A stretch of 64,000 nucleotides of DNA from AE-B3B sp964543295 (GCA_964543295.1 CAZIXA010000002.1:62001-126000), one strand, 5' to 3'. Numbered from the stretch's first letter, positions 8,747 through 18,054 are shown. The notes: a model not told the origin generated them from the sequence alone. Made by a program: numbers and translations.

Positions 8747-8769
8747 AAATGGGGACGGGATTATTTTTT
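8747..8769. repeat. Solo RAYT-type terminal sequence, variant
   Basis: AAAATGGGGACGGGATTATT followed by T's is a slightly diverged copy of the RAYT ends seen at 7962, 12142 and 18063. It lies upstream of the antitoxin gene. The mazEF module is thus bracketed by two solo ends in the same orientation. Confidence 0.55.
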
Positions 8770-8919
8770 GTTGAGGTGTCTTGAGCAGGGAGACTTATAG
8801 ATACCAAAAAGGATCTTTCGTAAGACCAATGAAGGAGAAAAGATAGTAATCTTTTTCATCTATGCTTAACACTCCTATCTCTAAGAAAAAAGGAAACAAA
8901 GAGAAAGAAAAAGCAAGAT

Positions 8920-9423
8920 TTATTGGCTTAGTTTGAAGGCTAAATCCACTGCCTCTTTTGCCGAGTCAACAATGTGAGGTCTTAGATTAAAATTTTTTAA
9001 TAGAGTTTCGTCGCTCAGGATATCCATCCAGCCGCCGCTTCCACGTATGAGGATGGTTGGCTTGCCAATATTTAAGGAGTAGGATATCTCATTAAGGGTA
9101 CCCCACCTCCCCGCTATTCCAATTACCGCATCAGCGCTATTTACGAGGATATAGTTTCTGGCATAACCAAGGTGGGTAGCGATAGCGACATCGATAAATC
9201 TATTGGCCTTCTCCTTGGCCCCAGGAAGAATTCCGATGGTCAGCCCCCTCCCTTTTTTTGCTCCCTTTGCTGCTTGTTCCATAACTCCACCCTTTCCTCC
9301 ACAAATTAAAACTCCATCCCTTTGAGCAATATAGTATCCTACTTCCTCGGCAGTTTTTAATGTAGCCGAAGAAAGTTCCTTATCAGTACTATCGCTTCCA
9401 CAGACACCTATTAACTTTCTCAT
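8920..9423 (-). CDS. TIGR00725/LOG-family Rossmann protein
   Basis: A 167-aa single-domain protein of the LOG (lysine-decarboxylase-like, nucleotide 5'-monophosphate phosphoribohydrolase) superfamily. Visible motifs are the N-terminal IGVCGSDS strand-loop, LICGGKGGVMEQAAKGAKKG with the nucleotide-binding glycines, and GRWGTLNEI, a variant of the PGGxGTxxE signature. The variant first glycine pair makes catalytic activity uncertain. Its ATG overlaps the stop of valS (ATGA at 9420-9423 on the minus strand), so it is translationally coupled to valS. The physiological substrate is unknown; the TIGR00725 branch is often left as a conserved protein of unknown role. Confidence 0.8.
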   Translation of the reverse strand: MRKLIGVCGSDSTDKELSSATLKTAEEVGYYIAQRDGVLICGGKGGVMEQAAKGAKKGRGLTIGILPGAKEKANRFIDVAIATHLGYARNYILVNSADAVIGIAGRWGTLNEISYSLNIGKPTILIRGSGGWMDILSDETLLKNFNLRPHIVDSAKEAVDLAFKLSQ

Positions 9424-12086
9424 ATCTTCTGGACCTCTCTCAACATCCTTTTTAGTTTCCCGGCTCTCGACCGAAGACTACTGCTTTTCTCTTTTTCCTT
9501 TCTTACAATCTCTGAGGGAGCTTTTCTTATAAAATCTTTGCTTAAGAGTTTCTTTTGCAGGTTTTTTAGTTCTTTTTCTATTGTTTCTAAGTTTTCCTTC
9601 AGCCTCCTTCTTTCTTTATCAAAGTCCATCTGTGGTTTTAGGGGAATGAAAATGTCTATATCATCCACTAAAGAGGAAATAGAACCAGTTGGTTTGGCTA
9701 TTTTCTCGCCTATTATCAGCTTCTCTGTTCTTACCAAATTGGCGATATAGGATCTATTTTCACGCAGGAGGTTCAGTTTTTCTTCATTGGGTGATTTAAG
9801 GTAAAGATCTATTTTTTTTGGGGGGGCAATTCCCATCTCTGACCTCACATTACGCGCCTCCTGAATAACTTGCATTAAAAGGTTCATTTTTTCCTCTACC
9901 TTTGGCTCAGCTTTTTTTTCAGCCACTGGCCAGTTGGATATAGTGATGCTCTCCTCGTGAGTGGAAAGACGCTGATAAATCTCCCCAGTGATAAAAGGCA
10001 TAAAAGGATGGAGCAGTTTCAAGGTTCCCTCCAGGACATAATGGAGGATCCACTGGGCTGTGTAGCGGGAAGATTCCCCTTCCTCTCCCAGTAAACGGGA
10101 CTTTACCAGCTCTATATACCAATCGCAGAATTCTCCCCAGAGAAACTGATAAATAGAGTTCGCCGCCTCGGAAAATCTATAATGGTCTAAATGCTTGGTC
10201 ACGCGGTTAACCAGAGAAAAGAAACGCCCCAAAATCCATCTATCGCAAAGCTCTGGCGATTTAAGATCATCTACTGTTCCTCCCGGCCTAAAATCGGTAA
10301 GATTCATCAAGGTAAATCTGGAGGCATTCCAGATCTTATTGGCGAAGTTTCGGTACCCTCGCAGTCTATTTTCAGAGAAGCGAAGATAAGGAGAATCTGT
10401 CTTTGGGGCTACCAGGGAGAATCTAAAGGCATCGGTTCCATATTTTTCCATCATCCGCAAAGGGTCCACCACATTTCCCTTAGATTTACTCATTTTTTCT
10501 CCTTTCTCATCGCCGATTAGAGGATGGATGTAAACCTGGCGAAAGGGGATCTGATGAGTAAATTTAAGGCCCATCATTACCATACGAGAGACCCAGAAAA
10601 ATAAAATGTCCCAGGCTGTACAGAGAAGGGAAGTAGGATAGAATTTCTTCAGCTTCTCTTTCTTTTCGGGCCAGCCTAGAGTAGAAAATGGCCAGAGACT
10701 AGAGGAAAACCAGGTATCAAGGACATCCGGGTCTTGTTCCAAGTCTCTTGAGCTACAACCATCACATTGGGTTGGCTTTCTTGTGGCTACTATCATCTTT
10801 CCACAGCTCTGGCAGTGCCAGACTGGAAGTCGGTGTCCCCACCAAATCTGACGAGATACGCACCAGTCATGAATGTTTTCCAGCCACTGAAAGTAGCCCT
10901 TTTTCCAAAAGGAAGGGATGAATTCAATCTTTTTTTCCTTAACTGCTTTCACTGCCTCCCTGGCCAATTTTTCCATCTTTACGAACCATTGAGGAGAAAG
11001 ATAAGGTTCAACTTCTGTCCTGCAGCGATAGCAGTGGCCAATTCTGTAAGGGTAGTCCTCGATTTTTTCCAGGCATCCTCTTCTCTTGAGGTCCTCTAGA
11101 ATTTTTCTGCGACACTCGAATCTATCTAAGCCCTGGTAAGAGTCTCCATTTTTATTTATGGTACCGTCTTTATTTAAAACGTTAATAACAGGAAGATTAT
11201 GTCTTTTACCGATGAGAAAGTCATTGGGATCATGAGCAGGGGTAACCTTAAGAATGCCGGTGCCAAACTTAGGGTCAACATATTCGTCATAGACGAGAGG
11301 GAGCTCACGGCCTAAAAGAGGAAGGCTAAGTTTCCTCCCTTTAAGATTTTTATATCTTTCATCTTTCGGATTGGCTGCCACAGCAGTATCTCCTAGCATA
11401 GTCTCGGGCCTGGTGGTGGCAACGACTAGATGAATCTTTTTTGCATCTAGTTTATTTTTAAAGGGATATCTTATATAGTAGAGTTTTCCTTGCTTTTCTT
11501 CATATTCCACCTCGATGTCTGAGAGGGCTGTCTCGCAGCGAGGACACCAGTTAATGATATAATCACCCCTATAAATATATCCTTCTTTATAGAGGCGAAC
11601 GAATACCTCCTCTACCGCTTGGCAATGGGATTTATCCATGGTGAAGGATTTATCCTGCCAACTGCAGGAGACACCTAATTTTCTAAGCTGGGAGAAAATT
11701 CTTTCTCCATATTTTTCTTTCCATTGCCAAACCCGCTGTAGGAATTTTTCTCTGCCTAATATTTGTCTACTTAGTCCTTCTTCAGCCAGACTTTTTTCCA
11801 CCACATTCTGGGTAGCAATGCCGGCGTGGTCAATGCCTGGAACCCATAGCACCTCGTATCCCTGCATTCTCTTGAAGCGAGCCACAATATCTTGCAGAGT
11901 GTTGTTGAAAGCATGACCCATATGTAGGGCGCCAGTGATATTAGGAGGAGGCATTACCATGGAGAAGGCGGTTTTCTTTTTACCCGGATGGGGAGAAAAA
12001 TAGTTATTTCTTTCCCAGAAATCTGCCCATTTTTTTTCTATTTCTTGAGGCTCATATCTTTTCTTCATTTTTTCCAGTGGCTTCAT
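9420..12086 (-). CDS. valS: Valyl-tRNA synthetase
   Basis: Charges tRNA-Val in the cytoplasm. The class I signature is complete: PPPNITGALHMGH (HIGH motif), then an editing domain, WWGHRLPVWHC with a zinc-type cysteine cluster, GEKMSKSKGNVVDP (KMSKS), an anticodon-binding helical domain, and a C-terminal coiled coil rich in K/E/L. Length of ~890 aa is typical. The frame is open up to a TTG at 12125. I favour an ATG at 12086 or 12068 because YEPQEIEKKW should lie near the N-terminus, but no candidate has well-spaced ribosome-site support (GGGAGG abuts 12086). The downstream LOG-like gene overlaps by 4 bp. Confidence 0.95.
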   Translation of the reverse strand: MKPLEKMKKRYEPQEIEKKWADFWERNNYFSPHPGKKKTAFSMVMPPPNITGALHMGHAFNNTLQDIVARFKRMQGYEVLWVPGIDHAGIATQNVVEKSLAEEGLSRQILGREKFLQRVWQWKEKYGERIFSQLRKLGVSCSWQDKSFTMDKSHCQAVEEVFVRLYKEGYIYRGDYIINWCPRCETALSDIEVEYEEKQGKLYYIRYPFKNKLDAKKIHLVVATTRPETMLGDTAVAANPKDERYKNLKGRKLSLPLLGRELPLVYDEYVDPKFGTGILKVTPAHDPNDFLIGKRHNLPVINVLNKDGTINKNGDSYQGLDRFECRRKILEDLKRRGCLEKIEDYPYRIGHCYRCRTEVEPYLSPQWFVKMEKLAREAVKAVKEKKIEFIPSFWKKGYFQWLENIHDWCVSRQIWWGHRLPVWHCQSCGKMIVATRKPTQCDGCSSRDLEQDPDVLDTWFSSSLWPFSTLGWPEKKEKLKKFYPTSLLCTAWDILFFWVSRMVMMGLKFTHQIPFRQVYIHPLIGDEKGEKMSKSKGNVVDPLRMMEKYGTDAFRFSLVAPKTDSPYLRFSENRLRGYRNFANKIWNASRFTLMNLTDFRPGGTVDDLKSPELCDRWILGRFFSLVNRVTKHLDHYRFSEAANSIYQFLWGEFCDWYIELVKSRLLGEEGESSRYTAQWILHYVLEGTLKLLHPFMPFITGEIYQRLSTHEESITISNWPVAEKKAEPKVEEKMNLLMQVIQEARNVRSEMGIAPPKKIDLYLKSPNEEKLNLLRENRSYIANLVRTEKLIIGEKIAKPTGSISSLVDDIDIFIPLKPQMDFDKERRRLKENLETIEKELKNLQKKLLSKDFIRKAPSEIVRKEKEKSSSLRSRAGKLKRMLREVQKI

Positions 12087-12167
12087 CCTCCCAGGCATCT
12101 TAATAAGAAGGAGAGCGATTGTCAAGTTAAAAAAAGGGGATAAAAAAAGGGGACGTGATTAATTTTC

Positions 12168-12195
12168 TTGACTTCTTGGATTTTATTAGTAAGAT
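12168..12195 (+). promoter_or_regulatory. Possible promoter of the RAYT gene
   Basis: TTGACT (12168-12173), a 16-bp spacer and TAAGAT (12190-12195) form a plausible sigma-70 promoter immediately inside the left terminal sequence. AAGGAG (12204-12209) follows, 6 bp from the ATG. Confidence 0.4.
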
Positions 12196-12215
12196 GAAAT
12201 AGAAAGGAGAATTAA

Positions 12216-12905
12216 ATGCCTAGACAGGCTCGTGTTGTTATTGCCAACATACCCTATCACATAATTCACCGGGGGAATAACAGACAGGCCATATTTTTTG
12301 GTGAGAATGATTATAAATTCTTTCTTGAAGCAATGAAAGAAGCCAAAGAAAAGCATCCTAATAAAGTCTATGCCTATGTGTTAATGAGCAATCATGTCCA
12401 TCTTTTGTTAGAGCCAAAGAAAAGAGAGAATCTTCATCAATTCATAAAACTTCTTGCTGCAAAATATACCGGCTATGTTAATAGGATTTATCAGAGGACA
12501 GGAGTACTTTGGGAGGGCCGATTTAGAAGCTCTCCGGTGGGAGGCGAAAGATATTTTTTAGCCTGTCTGCGTTACATCGAGATGAATCCTTTGCGGGCAG
12601 GGATGGCTAAGGAGTTAGAAGAATACCCCTGGAGTAGTTACAGATTCCGAGCCCACGGAGAGAACAGCAAGATTTTAGATTACGATGTGTGGTATGAAGC
12701 ATTGGCAGAGGAGGCATTAGTCAGGCAGAAAAGGTATAGAAAATTCTTCCAGGAGACAGTTCTGGAAAGTGAATGGAAGTTAATCAGAGAAATGGCCAAC
12801 AGGGGAGGAATAACAGGGAGTCAAAAATTCTCAGAAAAGATTGAGAAGATTTTGGGCAGGAAGATTATATTGAGACCAATAGGAAGACCTAAGATAAAAA
12901 AATAA
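12216..12905 (+). CDS. REP-associated tyrosine transposase (Y1/HUH family)
   Basis: Single-strand DNA transposase of the IS200-related RAYT group. The 229-aa protein starts MPRQARVVIANIPYHIIHRG, typical of the group, and carries the metal-binding HUH motif in MSNHVHLLLEP. The likely catalytic tyrosine lies in the helix LAAKYTGYVNR, and the conserved GVLWEGRFRSSPV and YIEMNPLRAGM segments follow. It looks complete. The basic C-terminus (ILRPIGRPKIKK) could help bind its DNA ends. Terminal sequences of the same family elsewhere in the window suggest it may move, or once moved, small non-autonomous units. Confidence 0.9.
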   Translation: MPRQARVVIANIPYHIIHRGNNRQAIFFGENDYKFFLEAMKEAKEKHPNKVYAYVLMSNHVHLLLEPKKRENLHQFIKLLAAKYTGYVNRIYQRTGVLWEGRFRSSPVGGERYFLACLRYIEMNPLRAGMAKELEEYPWSSYRFRAHGENSKILDYDVWYEALAEEALVRQKRYRKFFQETVLESEWKLIREMANRGGITGSQKFSEKIEKILGRKIILRPIGRPKIKK

Positions 12906-12935
12906 TCACGTCCCCTTTTTTTACAAGAGAAGAAA

Positions 12936-13781
12936 ATGATATTTTTTTCTGAAAAGTGCTTGGAATACCGGGCCCAGGGTCATCCAGAATCACCGGAAAG
13001 AGTAAAGATTACCTACGATTATCTAAAGGAAAAGGGATTTTCTTTTCAGCAGGCTCAAGTCTGCAGCGAGGGGGATCTTCTGTTAGTTCACACCAGATCT
13101 TTTCTGAAGAAAGTAAAAGAAAATCGGTTTTTTGATGCGGATACTCCCAATATTAATGGCGTCTATGAACACGCTATTCTCTCGGCAGGTGGGGCTGTTG
13201 AAGCGATGAAAAAAGCTATGGAGGAAGAGCCAAGTTTTTCCTTATTAAGGCCTCCAGGCCATCATGCCGGAAAAGACTATCTCGGTGGGTTCTGTTACTT
13301 TAACAATATGGCCATAGCGGTGATCAAGGCTCTAGAGAAGGTTGAGAGAGTGGCTATTCTCGATTTTGATGGGCATCATGGAAATGGAACCGAGGATATT
13401 TTCCTGGGTGACCTTCGAGTTGTTTATCTTTCCTTACATCAATATCCTGCCTATCCCGGAACCGGCACAGCTTCTCAAAAGAATTGTCTTAACTATCCTC
13501 TCTTACCCGGGACGGGAGAGGAAAGATATCTTCAGGTTTTCTCGCAGGGTCTGGAAAAGGTTAAAAAATTTGATCCCGCCTTAATCGGGGTCTCGGCTGG
13601 GTTTGATGGATACAAGGAAGATAGGCTTCTCAATCTGGAACTGGAGGTCAAAACCTATTATAATATTGGCAGATCTATAAAAGATTTGGGTAGACCTTGC
13701 TTTGCTGTCCTGGAAGGAGGCTACAGCAGTGACCTTCCCCTCTGTGTTTATCAGTTCCTCCAAGGGATAGGGGTAAAATAG
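12936..13781 (+). CDS. Histone-deacetylase-family (AcuC-like) deacetylase
   Basis: Zinc-dependent deacetylase of the arginase/HDAC fold, acting on acetyl-lysine or acetylpolyamines in the cytoplasm. The active-site set is complete: RPPGHH (105-110), DFDGHHGNGT (143-152) with the zinc ligands D145 and H147, SAGFD with D224, and the transition-state tyrosine Y263 in LEGGY. At 281 aa it is shorter than AcuC and close to compact bacterial deacetylases and acetylpolyamine amidohydrolases. Substrate cannot be told from sequence. It begins just outside the right end of the RAYT element, so its upstream region was replaced or remodelled by that insertion. Confidence 0.88.
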   Translation: MIFFSEKCLEYRAQGHPESPERVKITYDYLKEKGFSFQQAQVCSEGDLLLVHTRSFLKKVKENRFFDADTPNINGVYEHAILSAGGAVEAMKKAMEEEPSFSLLRPPGHHAGKDYLGGFCYFNNMAIAVIKALEKVERVAILDFDGHHGNGTEDIFLGDLRVVYLSLHQYPAYPGTGTASQKNCLNYPLLPGTGEERYLQVFSQGLEKVKKFDPALIGVSAGFDGYKEDRLLNLELEVKTYYNIGRSIKDLGRPCFAVLEGGYSSDLPLCVYQFLQGIGVK

Positions 13782-13783
13782 AT

Positions 13784-13901
13784 AAAAGGGTAGGTGCTCC
13801 GGACACGCCGGTTCCCTTTACTCCAGGGATGGATGGAAAACTATTGGGTGCCAGGCGAGGCCCATGTAATAAGGGCAGTTAGAGAAGTTATGGGTGGATA
13901 A
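13784..13901 (+). pseudogene. C-terminal fragment of a 2-oxoacid dehydrogenase E1-beta (transketolase C-domain) gene
   Basis: One frame reads RVGAPDTPVPFTPG and a second frame continues ENYWVPGEAHVIRAVREVMG and stops at 13899-13901. Together these match the usual end of PdhB/AcoB-like subunits (R-x-x-x-PD-x-PVPF ... P-x-E-x-x-I-x-AVRE). A frameshift separates the two pieces near 13830. Only ~38 codons remain, with the rest of the gene missing. Identification is from memory of the family and is short-range evidence. The fragment may mark what once preceded the isomerase-like gene. Confidence 0.45.
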
Positions 13902-13911
13902 GGAGGTTAAG

Positions 13912-14913
13912 ATGGAAAAAGATATTTTGTTTGGCTCCTGTTTACCACCATTTGGTGACTGTGCAGATAGATTCGTATTATCAGGCTACAGTGGTGTAAA
14001 AAGAACCCCCGTAGAGATGATTAAAAGGGCTGGTAAGGTTAAAAGCTTATCGGGAATAGAATTGGTAGGGACCTGGCACCTAAGCGATAATAACATTAGA
14101 GAAATAAAAAAGGTGGTGGAGGACGTCGGTCTTAAGGTCTGTATGGTGACGCCTGATATGTGGGCTAGAGGTAAGTGGGGAAAAGGGGGATTCACCTCCA
14201 GAGATGAAAAAACACGGGAAGAGGCAATAAGAGATGTGAAGGCCTCCATGGATTGGGCCATTGAACTCGATTGTGATGCGATTGAGCTTTGGTTTGGTCA
14301 GGATGGATACGACTATTTATTCCAGGCTAATTATATGGAAGCCTGGGATAGGTTAGTAGGAGCAACTAGAGAATGTGCCGATTATCGACCTGAGGTAAAG
14401 GTCTGCCTTGAGTACAAAATCAAAGAGCCGAGAACGCACATTTTCGTAGGAACAGCGGGTAAAGCTCTTCTCTTGGCTAAAGAGGTCAATAGGGACAATG
14501 TCGGAGTTCTGGTGGATGTGGGCCATGCCCTGGCCGCCGGAGAGAATCCGGCTGAATCCATTGCTCTTCTTTCCAGAAGCAAGAAGCTCTTTTACCTTCA
14601 CTTCAATGACAATTATGCCACCTGGGATGACGATATGATGGTTGGCTCGGTTCATCTTCTGCAGTACCTTGAGCTACTATACTGGTTGAAAAGGACTGGC
14701 TATAAAGGATGGCATACCCTGGATATATTCCCCTATCGGGAAGATGGCCTTAGAGCAGTGGAAGAAAGCATCGCCTGGATCAAGGGTCTCTATGAGCTTC
14801 TGAATAGGATTGATTATCGGAGGATAGAAAAGATAATAGAAGAAGGAGACGCCACTCAAGCATCTGAGATTTTGAGAACAAGCATTCTTTCCTGGAGTCA
14901 AAATCGAGTTTAA
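13912..14913 (+). CDS. Xylose-isomerase-like TIM-barrel sugar isomerase/epimerase
   Basis: A ~333-aa (beta/alpha)8 protein of the AP-endonuclease-2/xylose-isomerase-like superfamily. Metal-site candidates appear in order: E in CLEYKIKEPRTH, D and H in VDVGHALA, H in FYLHFNDNY, and D in LDIFPYRED. The EYK-x-x-EPR stretch recalls the L-rhamnose-isomerase-like branch, but the true substrate is not known. Start at ATG 13912 is preferred to GTG 13894 because AGGAGG (13901-13906) lies 5 bp upstream. It stands between the E1-beta remnant and pcm, 35 bp before the latter, so it may be cotranscribed with it. Confidence 0.8.
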   Translation: MEKDILFGSCLPPFGDCADRFVLSGYSGVKRTPVEMIKRAGKVKSLSGIELVGTWHLSDNNIREIKKVVEDVGLKVCMVTPDMWARGKWGKGGFTSRDEKTREEAIRDVKASMDWAIELDCDAIELWFGQDGYDYLFQANYMEAWDRLVGATRECADYRPEVKVCLEYKIKEPRTHIFVGTAGKALLLAKEVNRDNVGVLVDVGHALAAGENPAESIALLSRSKKLFYLHFNDNYATWDDDMMVGSVHLLQYLELLYWLKRTGYKGWHTLDIFPYREDGLRAVEESIAWIKGLYELLNRIDYRRIEKIIEEGDATQASEILRTSILSWSQNRV

Positions 14914-14948
14914 ATTCTCTATTTGGTCAGGATGAAAAGGCGGAAGAA

Positions 14949-15671
14949 ATGAAGAAATATTTAATCTATGCAATAATGGTAGGTTTAGTTATGTCCCTTT
15001 CGAGAGTTACTATTTTCTCGGCAGAAAAAAGCAAAGAAGATGTGTACAGGCTGCAAAGAGAGAAAATGGTGGCAGATCAGATTGAGGCTAGAGGAGTCAA
15101 GGATGAAAAAGTCCTTTGGGCCATGAGGACTGTTCCTCGCCACAAATTCGTCTCAGAAGATCTTATAAACTCTGCCTATGAAGATAGACCTTTACCTATC
15201 GGCTTCGGGCAGACCATTTCTCAGCCTTACATCGTGGCTCTGATGACGCAGTTTTTGGGCGTTGGTGAAAAAGATAAGGTCTTAGAGGTGGGCACTGGCT
15301 CTGGTTACCAGGCGGCTATTCTTTCCGGAATTGTTGAGGAGGTTTACACTATAGAAATATTTGAAGAACTGGGAACAATGGCCGGGAAAAGATTAAGAGA
15401 TTTGGGTTACCACAACGTAAAGGTTAAGGTGGCTGATGGATATTATGGCTGGCCGGAGGAAGCTCCCTTTGATGCAATCATTGTTACCTGTGCTGCCACT
15501 CATATTCCTCCTCCCTTGATTGAGCAGTTAAAAGACGGAGGAACAATGTGCATACCGGTAGGTAGTGTTTTCTGGACTCAAAACTTGATGCTGGTGAAAA
15601 AGAAGAACGGTAAAATTACCGCTAGAAGTGTCCTTCCGGTAAGATTTGTTCCCCTGTTGGGAAAGCACTAG
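14949..15671 (+). CDS. pcm: Protein-L-isoaspartate O-methyltransferase with N-terminal signal/anchor
   Basis: Methylates isoaspartyl residues in damaged proteins using S-adenosylmethionine. Conserved PCMT segments are present: VPRHKFV, LPIGFGQTISQPYIVA (substrate and fold motif), VLEVGTGSGYQAAIL (SAM loop), and the C-terminal IPVG. At 240 aa it is ~30 residues longer than the usual enzyme because of an N-terminal hydrophobic segment (residues 3-25) ending FSAEKS, which looks like a signal peptide or anchor. This implies repair of exported proteins, which is inference. The next gene begins 2 bp after its stop, so the two are likely coupled. Confidence 0.9.
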   Translation: MKKYLIYAIMVGLVMSLSRVTIFSAEKSKEDVYRLQREKMVADQIEARGVKDEKVLWAMRTVPRHKFVSEDLINSAYEDRPLPIGFGQTISQPYIVALMTQFLGVGEKDKVLEVGTGSGYQAAILSGIVEEVYTIEIFEELGTMAGKRLRDLGYHNVKVKVADGYYGWPEEAPFDAIIVTCAATHIPPPLIEQLKDGGTMCIPVGSVFWTQNLMLVKKKNGKITARSVLPVRFVPLLGKH

Positions 15672-15672
15672 A

Positions 15673-18054
15673 GTGGCGCTCTTTTTTTCTATATTCCTGA
15701 TTTCCTTCTCCATCCTTTCCTACGAAATCCTTTTGATGAGGATCTTTTCCATAACGAGCTGGTCGCACTTTGCTTATATGATCATTAGTATTGCCCTCCT
15801 CGGTTTTGGTGGTAGCGGAACCTTTATCTCCCTGTTTCAGAATAAATTAAAAAAATATTTTTATCCTTCTTTTACTATCCTCTCCTTTTCCTTCTCCATT
15901 TCCCTTTTCCTTTGTTTTCTCCTTTCTCAACGAATTCCCTTTGACCCTTTTCTCATCGTCTGGTATCGGCGCCAGTATCTTTATCTATTGGAATATTATC
16001 TGGTTCTTTTCGTCCCCTTTTTCTTAGGAGCAAGTTGCGTTGGACTAATGTTTGCTGAATTTCCCCAGAAGATCAGTAGAGTTTACTTCTATAATCTTTT
16101 GGGATCAGGAGGGGGCGCTTTAGGAGCAGTTCTTTTTCTCTATGTTTTTACTCCTCTTCGGGTACTGGTGCTCATAACTTCAATTGCCTTCCTGGCCGCT
16201 CTAATTTCCTCATCTTATCTGGCCAGAAGGATTTTAATCGGCCTTGTTTTCGCTTCCTTTGCCCTGATCTTTCTTTTTTTTCTCTTTCCCCCGAAACTTA
16301 TGATTTCTCAATACAAAGGCTTAAGTACCACCTTAAATCTTCCCCAGGCAAAAGTTTTAAACGAGGTCTCATCTCCTCTAGGCCTTATTGACGTTGTCAG
16401 TAGTCCAGCTATAAGGCATGCCCCTGGCCTTAGCCTCAATTTTGAAGGCACGATTCCTCCCCAATTGGGTATTTTTATAGATGCCGACTCTATGTCTGCT
16501 ATTACTGATTTTGGGGGTAGGCTCTCCAATCTAAGATTTCTAGATTATACCACCTCAAGTTTGCCCTACCATCTTCTTCGCCTACCCAAAGTACTGGTTT
16601 TAGGAGCTGGAGGGGGCTCAGAGGTTCTCACCGCCCTCTATCATCAAGCCTCGTCGATTGAGGCTTTGGAGATTAACCCCCAGGTGATAAGTCTGGTGCA
16701 GACTGAACACAGCGATTTCTCCAATCACCTTTATTCCCTTCCCCAGGTGAGGCCGGTAGTAGCTGAGGGACGTGGTTTTATTCAGTCCAGCGAGAAAAAA
16801 TATGATCTAATTCAGATTGCCCTTTTGGATTCCTTTAGTGCTTCCTCAGCCGGCGTTTACGCCTTATCGGAAACCTATCTTTATACTCTCGAAGCTGTAA
16901 AGGAGTACATAAGGCACCTTACCCCTGAGGGCATTCTCTCCATTACCAGATGGTTGAAGATGCCTCCACGGGATGGAATTAAGATATTTGCTACGGCAGT
17001 AGAGGCTCTAGAAGATCTGGGGATAAAAGATCCTTCCTCTCATCTCGTCTTTATAAGAAGCTGGGCTACCTCCACTTTGCTCGTCAAACGATCTTTTTTC
17101 TCTTCCTCCCAGATAATGGCAGCCAAGAAATTTTCTCGCATCAGGCTATTTGATCTTATCTGGTATCCAGGCGTAAAATCAGGGGAGGCCAATCGCTACA
17201 ACACTTTACCCGAAGCCTATTATTATGATGCAAGTAGAAAAATTCTTTCCCCAGAAAGGGAAAAGTTTTATCAAAATTATCTATTCTATATAAGGCCGGC
17301 TACTGATAATTCTCCCTATTTCTTTCACTTTTTTAGGTGGAAGTCTCTACCCTACCTTCTTAAAACCATGGGGAGTCAATGGATTCCTTTTATAGAATGG
17401 GGATATATAGTTTTGATGGCCACTTTGTTTCAAGCAGTAGTGGTGAGTATAGTTTTGATTATCCTTCCCTTGTTCGGGCTCAAAAGCTCCACCACGGTAT
17501 CGAGGCACAGGCTACCTATTTTGGTCTATTTTCTTTTTCTGGGCTTAGGATACATGTTTGTGGAGATCTCTTTTATCCAAAAATTCACCCTTTTTTTATC
17601 TTATCCTATTTATGCGGTGGCGGTGGTAATATCAGGTTTTCTTTTTTTCTCCGGATGGGGAAGTTATCTAAGTGGACGAATCAGAATAGGTCGAGCAGGT
17701 AGTGTAGCCTCTGCTGTGGGAGCAATAATAATTATCTGTCTTATCTATTTGGGGTTCTTAGACAGCATTTTTCGAAGGTTCATCTCTTTATCGGACACCA
17801 TAAAGATAGTGCTTTCCCTTCTCTTTCTTTCCCCTTTAGCTTTTTTTATGGGAATGCCCTTCCCTCTGGGGCTTAGCAGAGTTTCTGTCAAAAAGTCCTT
17901 CCTTGTGCCTTGGGCCTGGGGGGTAAATGGCTGTGCTTCTGTGATCAGCCCAGTCCTGGCCACTATCCTGGCCACTTCCGCGGGATTTAATTTAGTGGTG
18001 ATAATGGCCCTTTTCCTGTATTTCTTGGCGGCCATAATTTTTGCTCGCCTTTAA
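15673..18054 (+). CDS. Membrane-embedded spermidine-synthase-like protein
   Basis: A ~793-aa three-part protein. About seven N-terminal membrane segments (residues 1-205) are followed by a soluble SAM-binding domain related to spermidine synthase (VLVLGAGGGSEVLTALYH, then EALEINPQV and an acidic YDLIQIALLDSF segment), then a second membrane block with FMGMPFPLGL near the end. Such fusions are common in uncultured bacteria and their reaction is not established; polyamine synthesis or methyl transfer at the membrane are guesses. GTG 15673 is taken as the start because it follows the pcm stop by one base; the frame also extends back to a TTG at 15646 inside pcm. Confidence 0.8.
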   Translation: MALFFSIFLISFSILSYEILLMRIFSITSWSHFAYMIISIALLGFGGSGTFISLFQNKLKKYFYPSFTILSFSFSISLFLCFLLSQRIPFDPFLIVWYRRQYLYLLEYYLVLFVPFFLGASCVGLMFAEFPQKISRVYFYNLLGSGGGALGAVLFLYVFTPLRVLVLITSIAFLAALISSSYLARRILIGLVFASFALIFLFFLFPPKLMISQYKGLSTTLNLPQAKVLNEVSSPLGLIDVVSSPAIRHAPGLSLNFEGTIPPQLGIFIDADSMSAITDFGGRLSNLRFLDYTTSSLPYHLLRLPKVLVLGAGGGSEVLTALYHQASSIEALEINPQVISLVQTEHSDFSNHLYSLPQVRPVVAEGRGFIQSSEKKYDLIQIALLDSFSASSAGVYALSETYLYTLEAVKEYIRHLTPEGILSITRWLKMPPRDGIKIFATAVEALEDLGIKDPSSHLVFIRSWATSTLLVKRSFFSSSQIMAAKKFSRIRLFDLIWYPGVKSGEANRYNTLPEAYYYDASRKILSPEREKFYQNYLFYIRPATDNSPYFFHFFRWKSLPYLLKTMGSQWIPFIEWGYIVLMATLFQAVVVSIVLIILPLFGLKSSTTVSRHRLPILVYFLFLGLGYMFVEISFIQKFTLFLSYPIYAVAVVISGFLFFSGWGSYLSGRIRIGRAGSVASAVGAIIIICLIYLGFLDSIFRRFISLSDTIKIVLSLLFLSPLAFFMGMPFPLGLSRVSVKKSFLVPWAWGVNGCASVISPVLATILATSAGFNLVVIMALFLYFLAAIIFARL

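Larger units (their letters stand above)
12142..12920 (+). mobile_element. RAYT (REP-associated tyrosine transposase) element
   Basis: The transposase gene is bracketed by inverted terminal sequences: AAAAAGGGGACGTGATTAAT on the left (12146-12165) and its near-complement ATAATCACGTCCCCTTTTTT on the right (about 12901-12920). The transposase stop codon lies inside the right end. Related ends without a transposase occur at 7962, 8747 and 18063-18176, consistent with one family. Confidence 0.75.
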
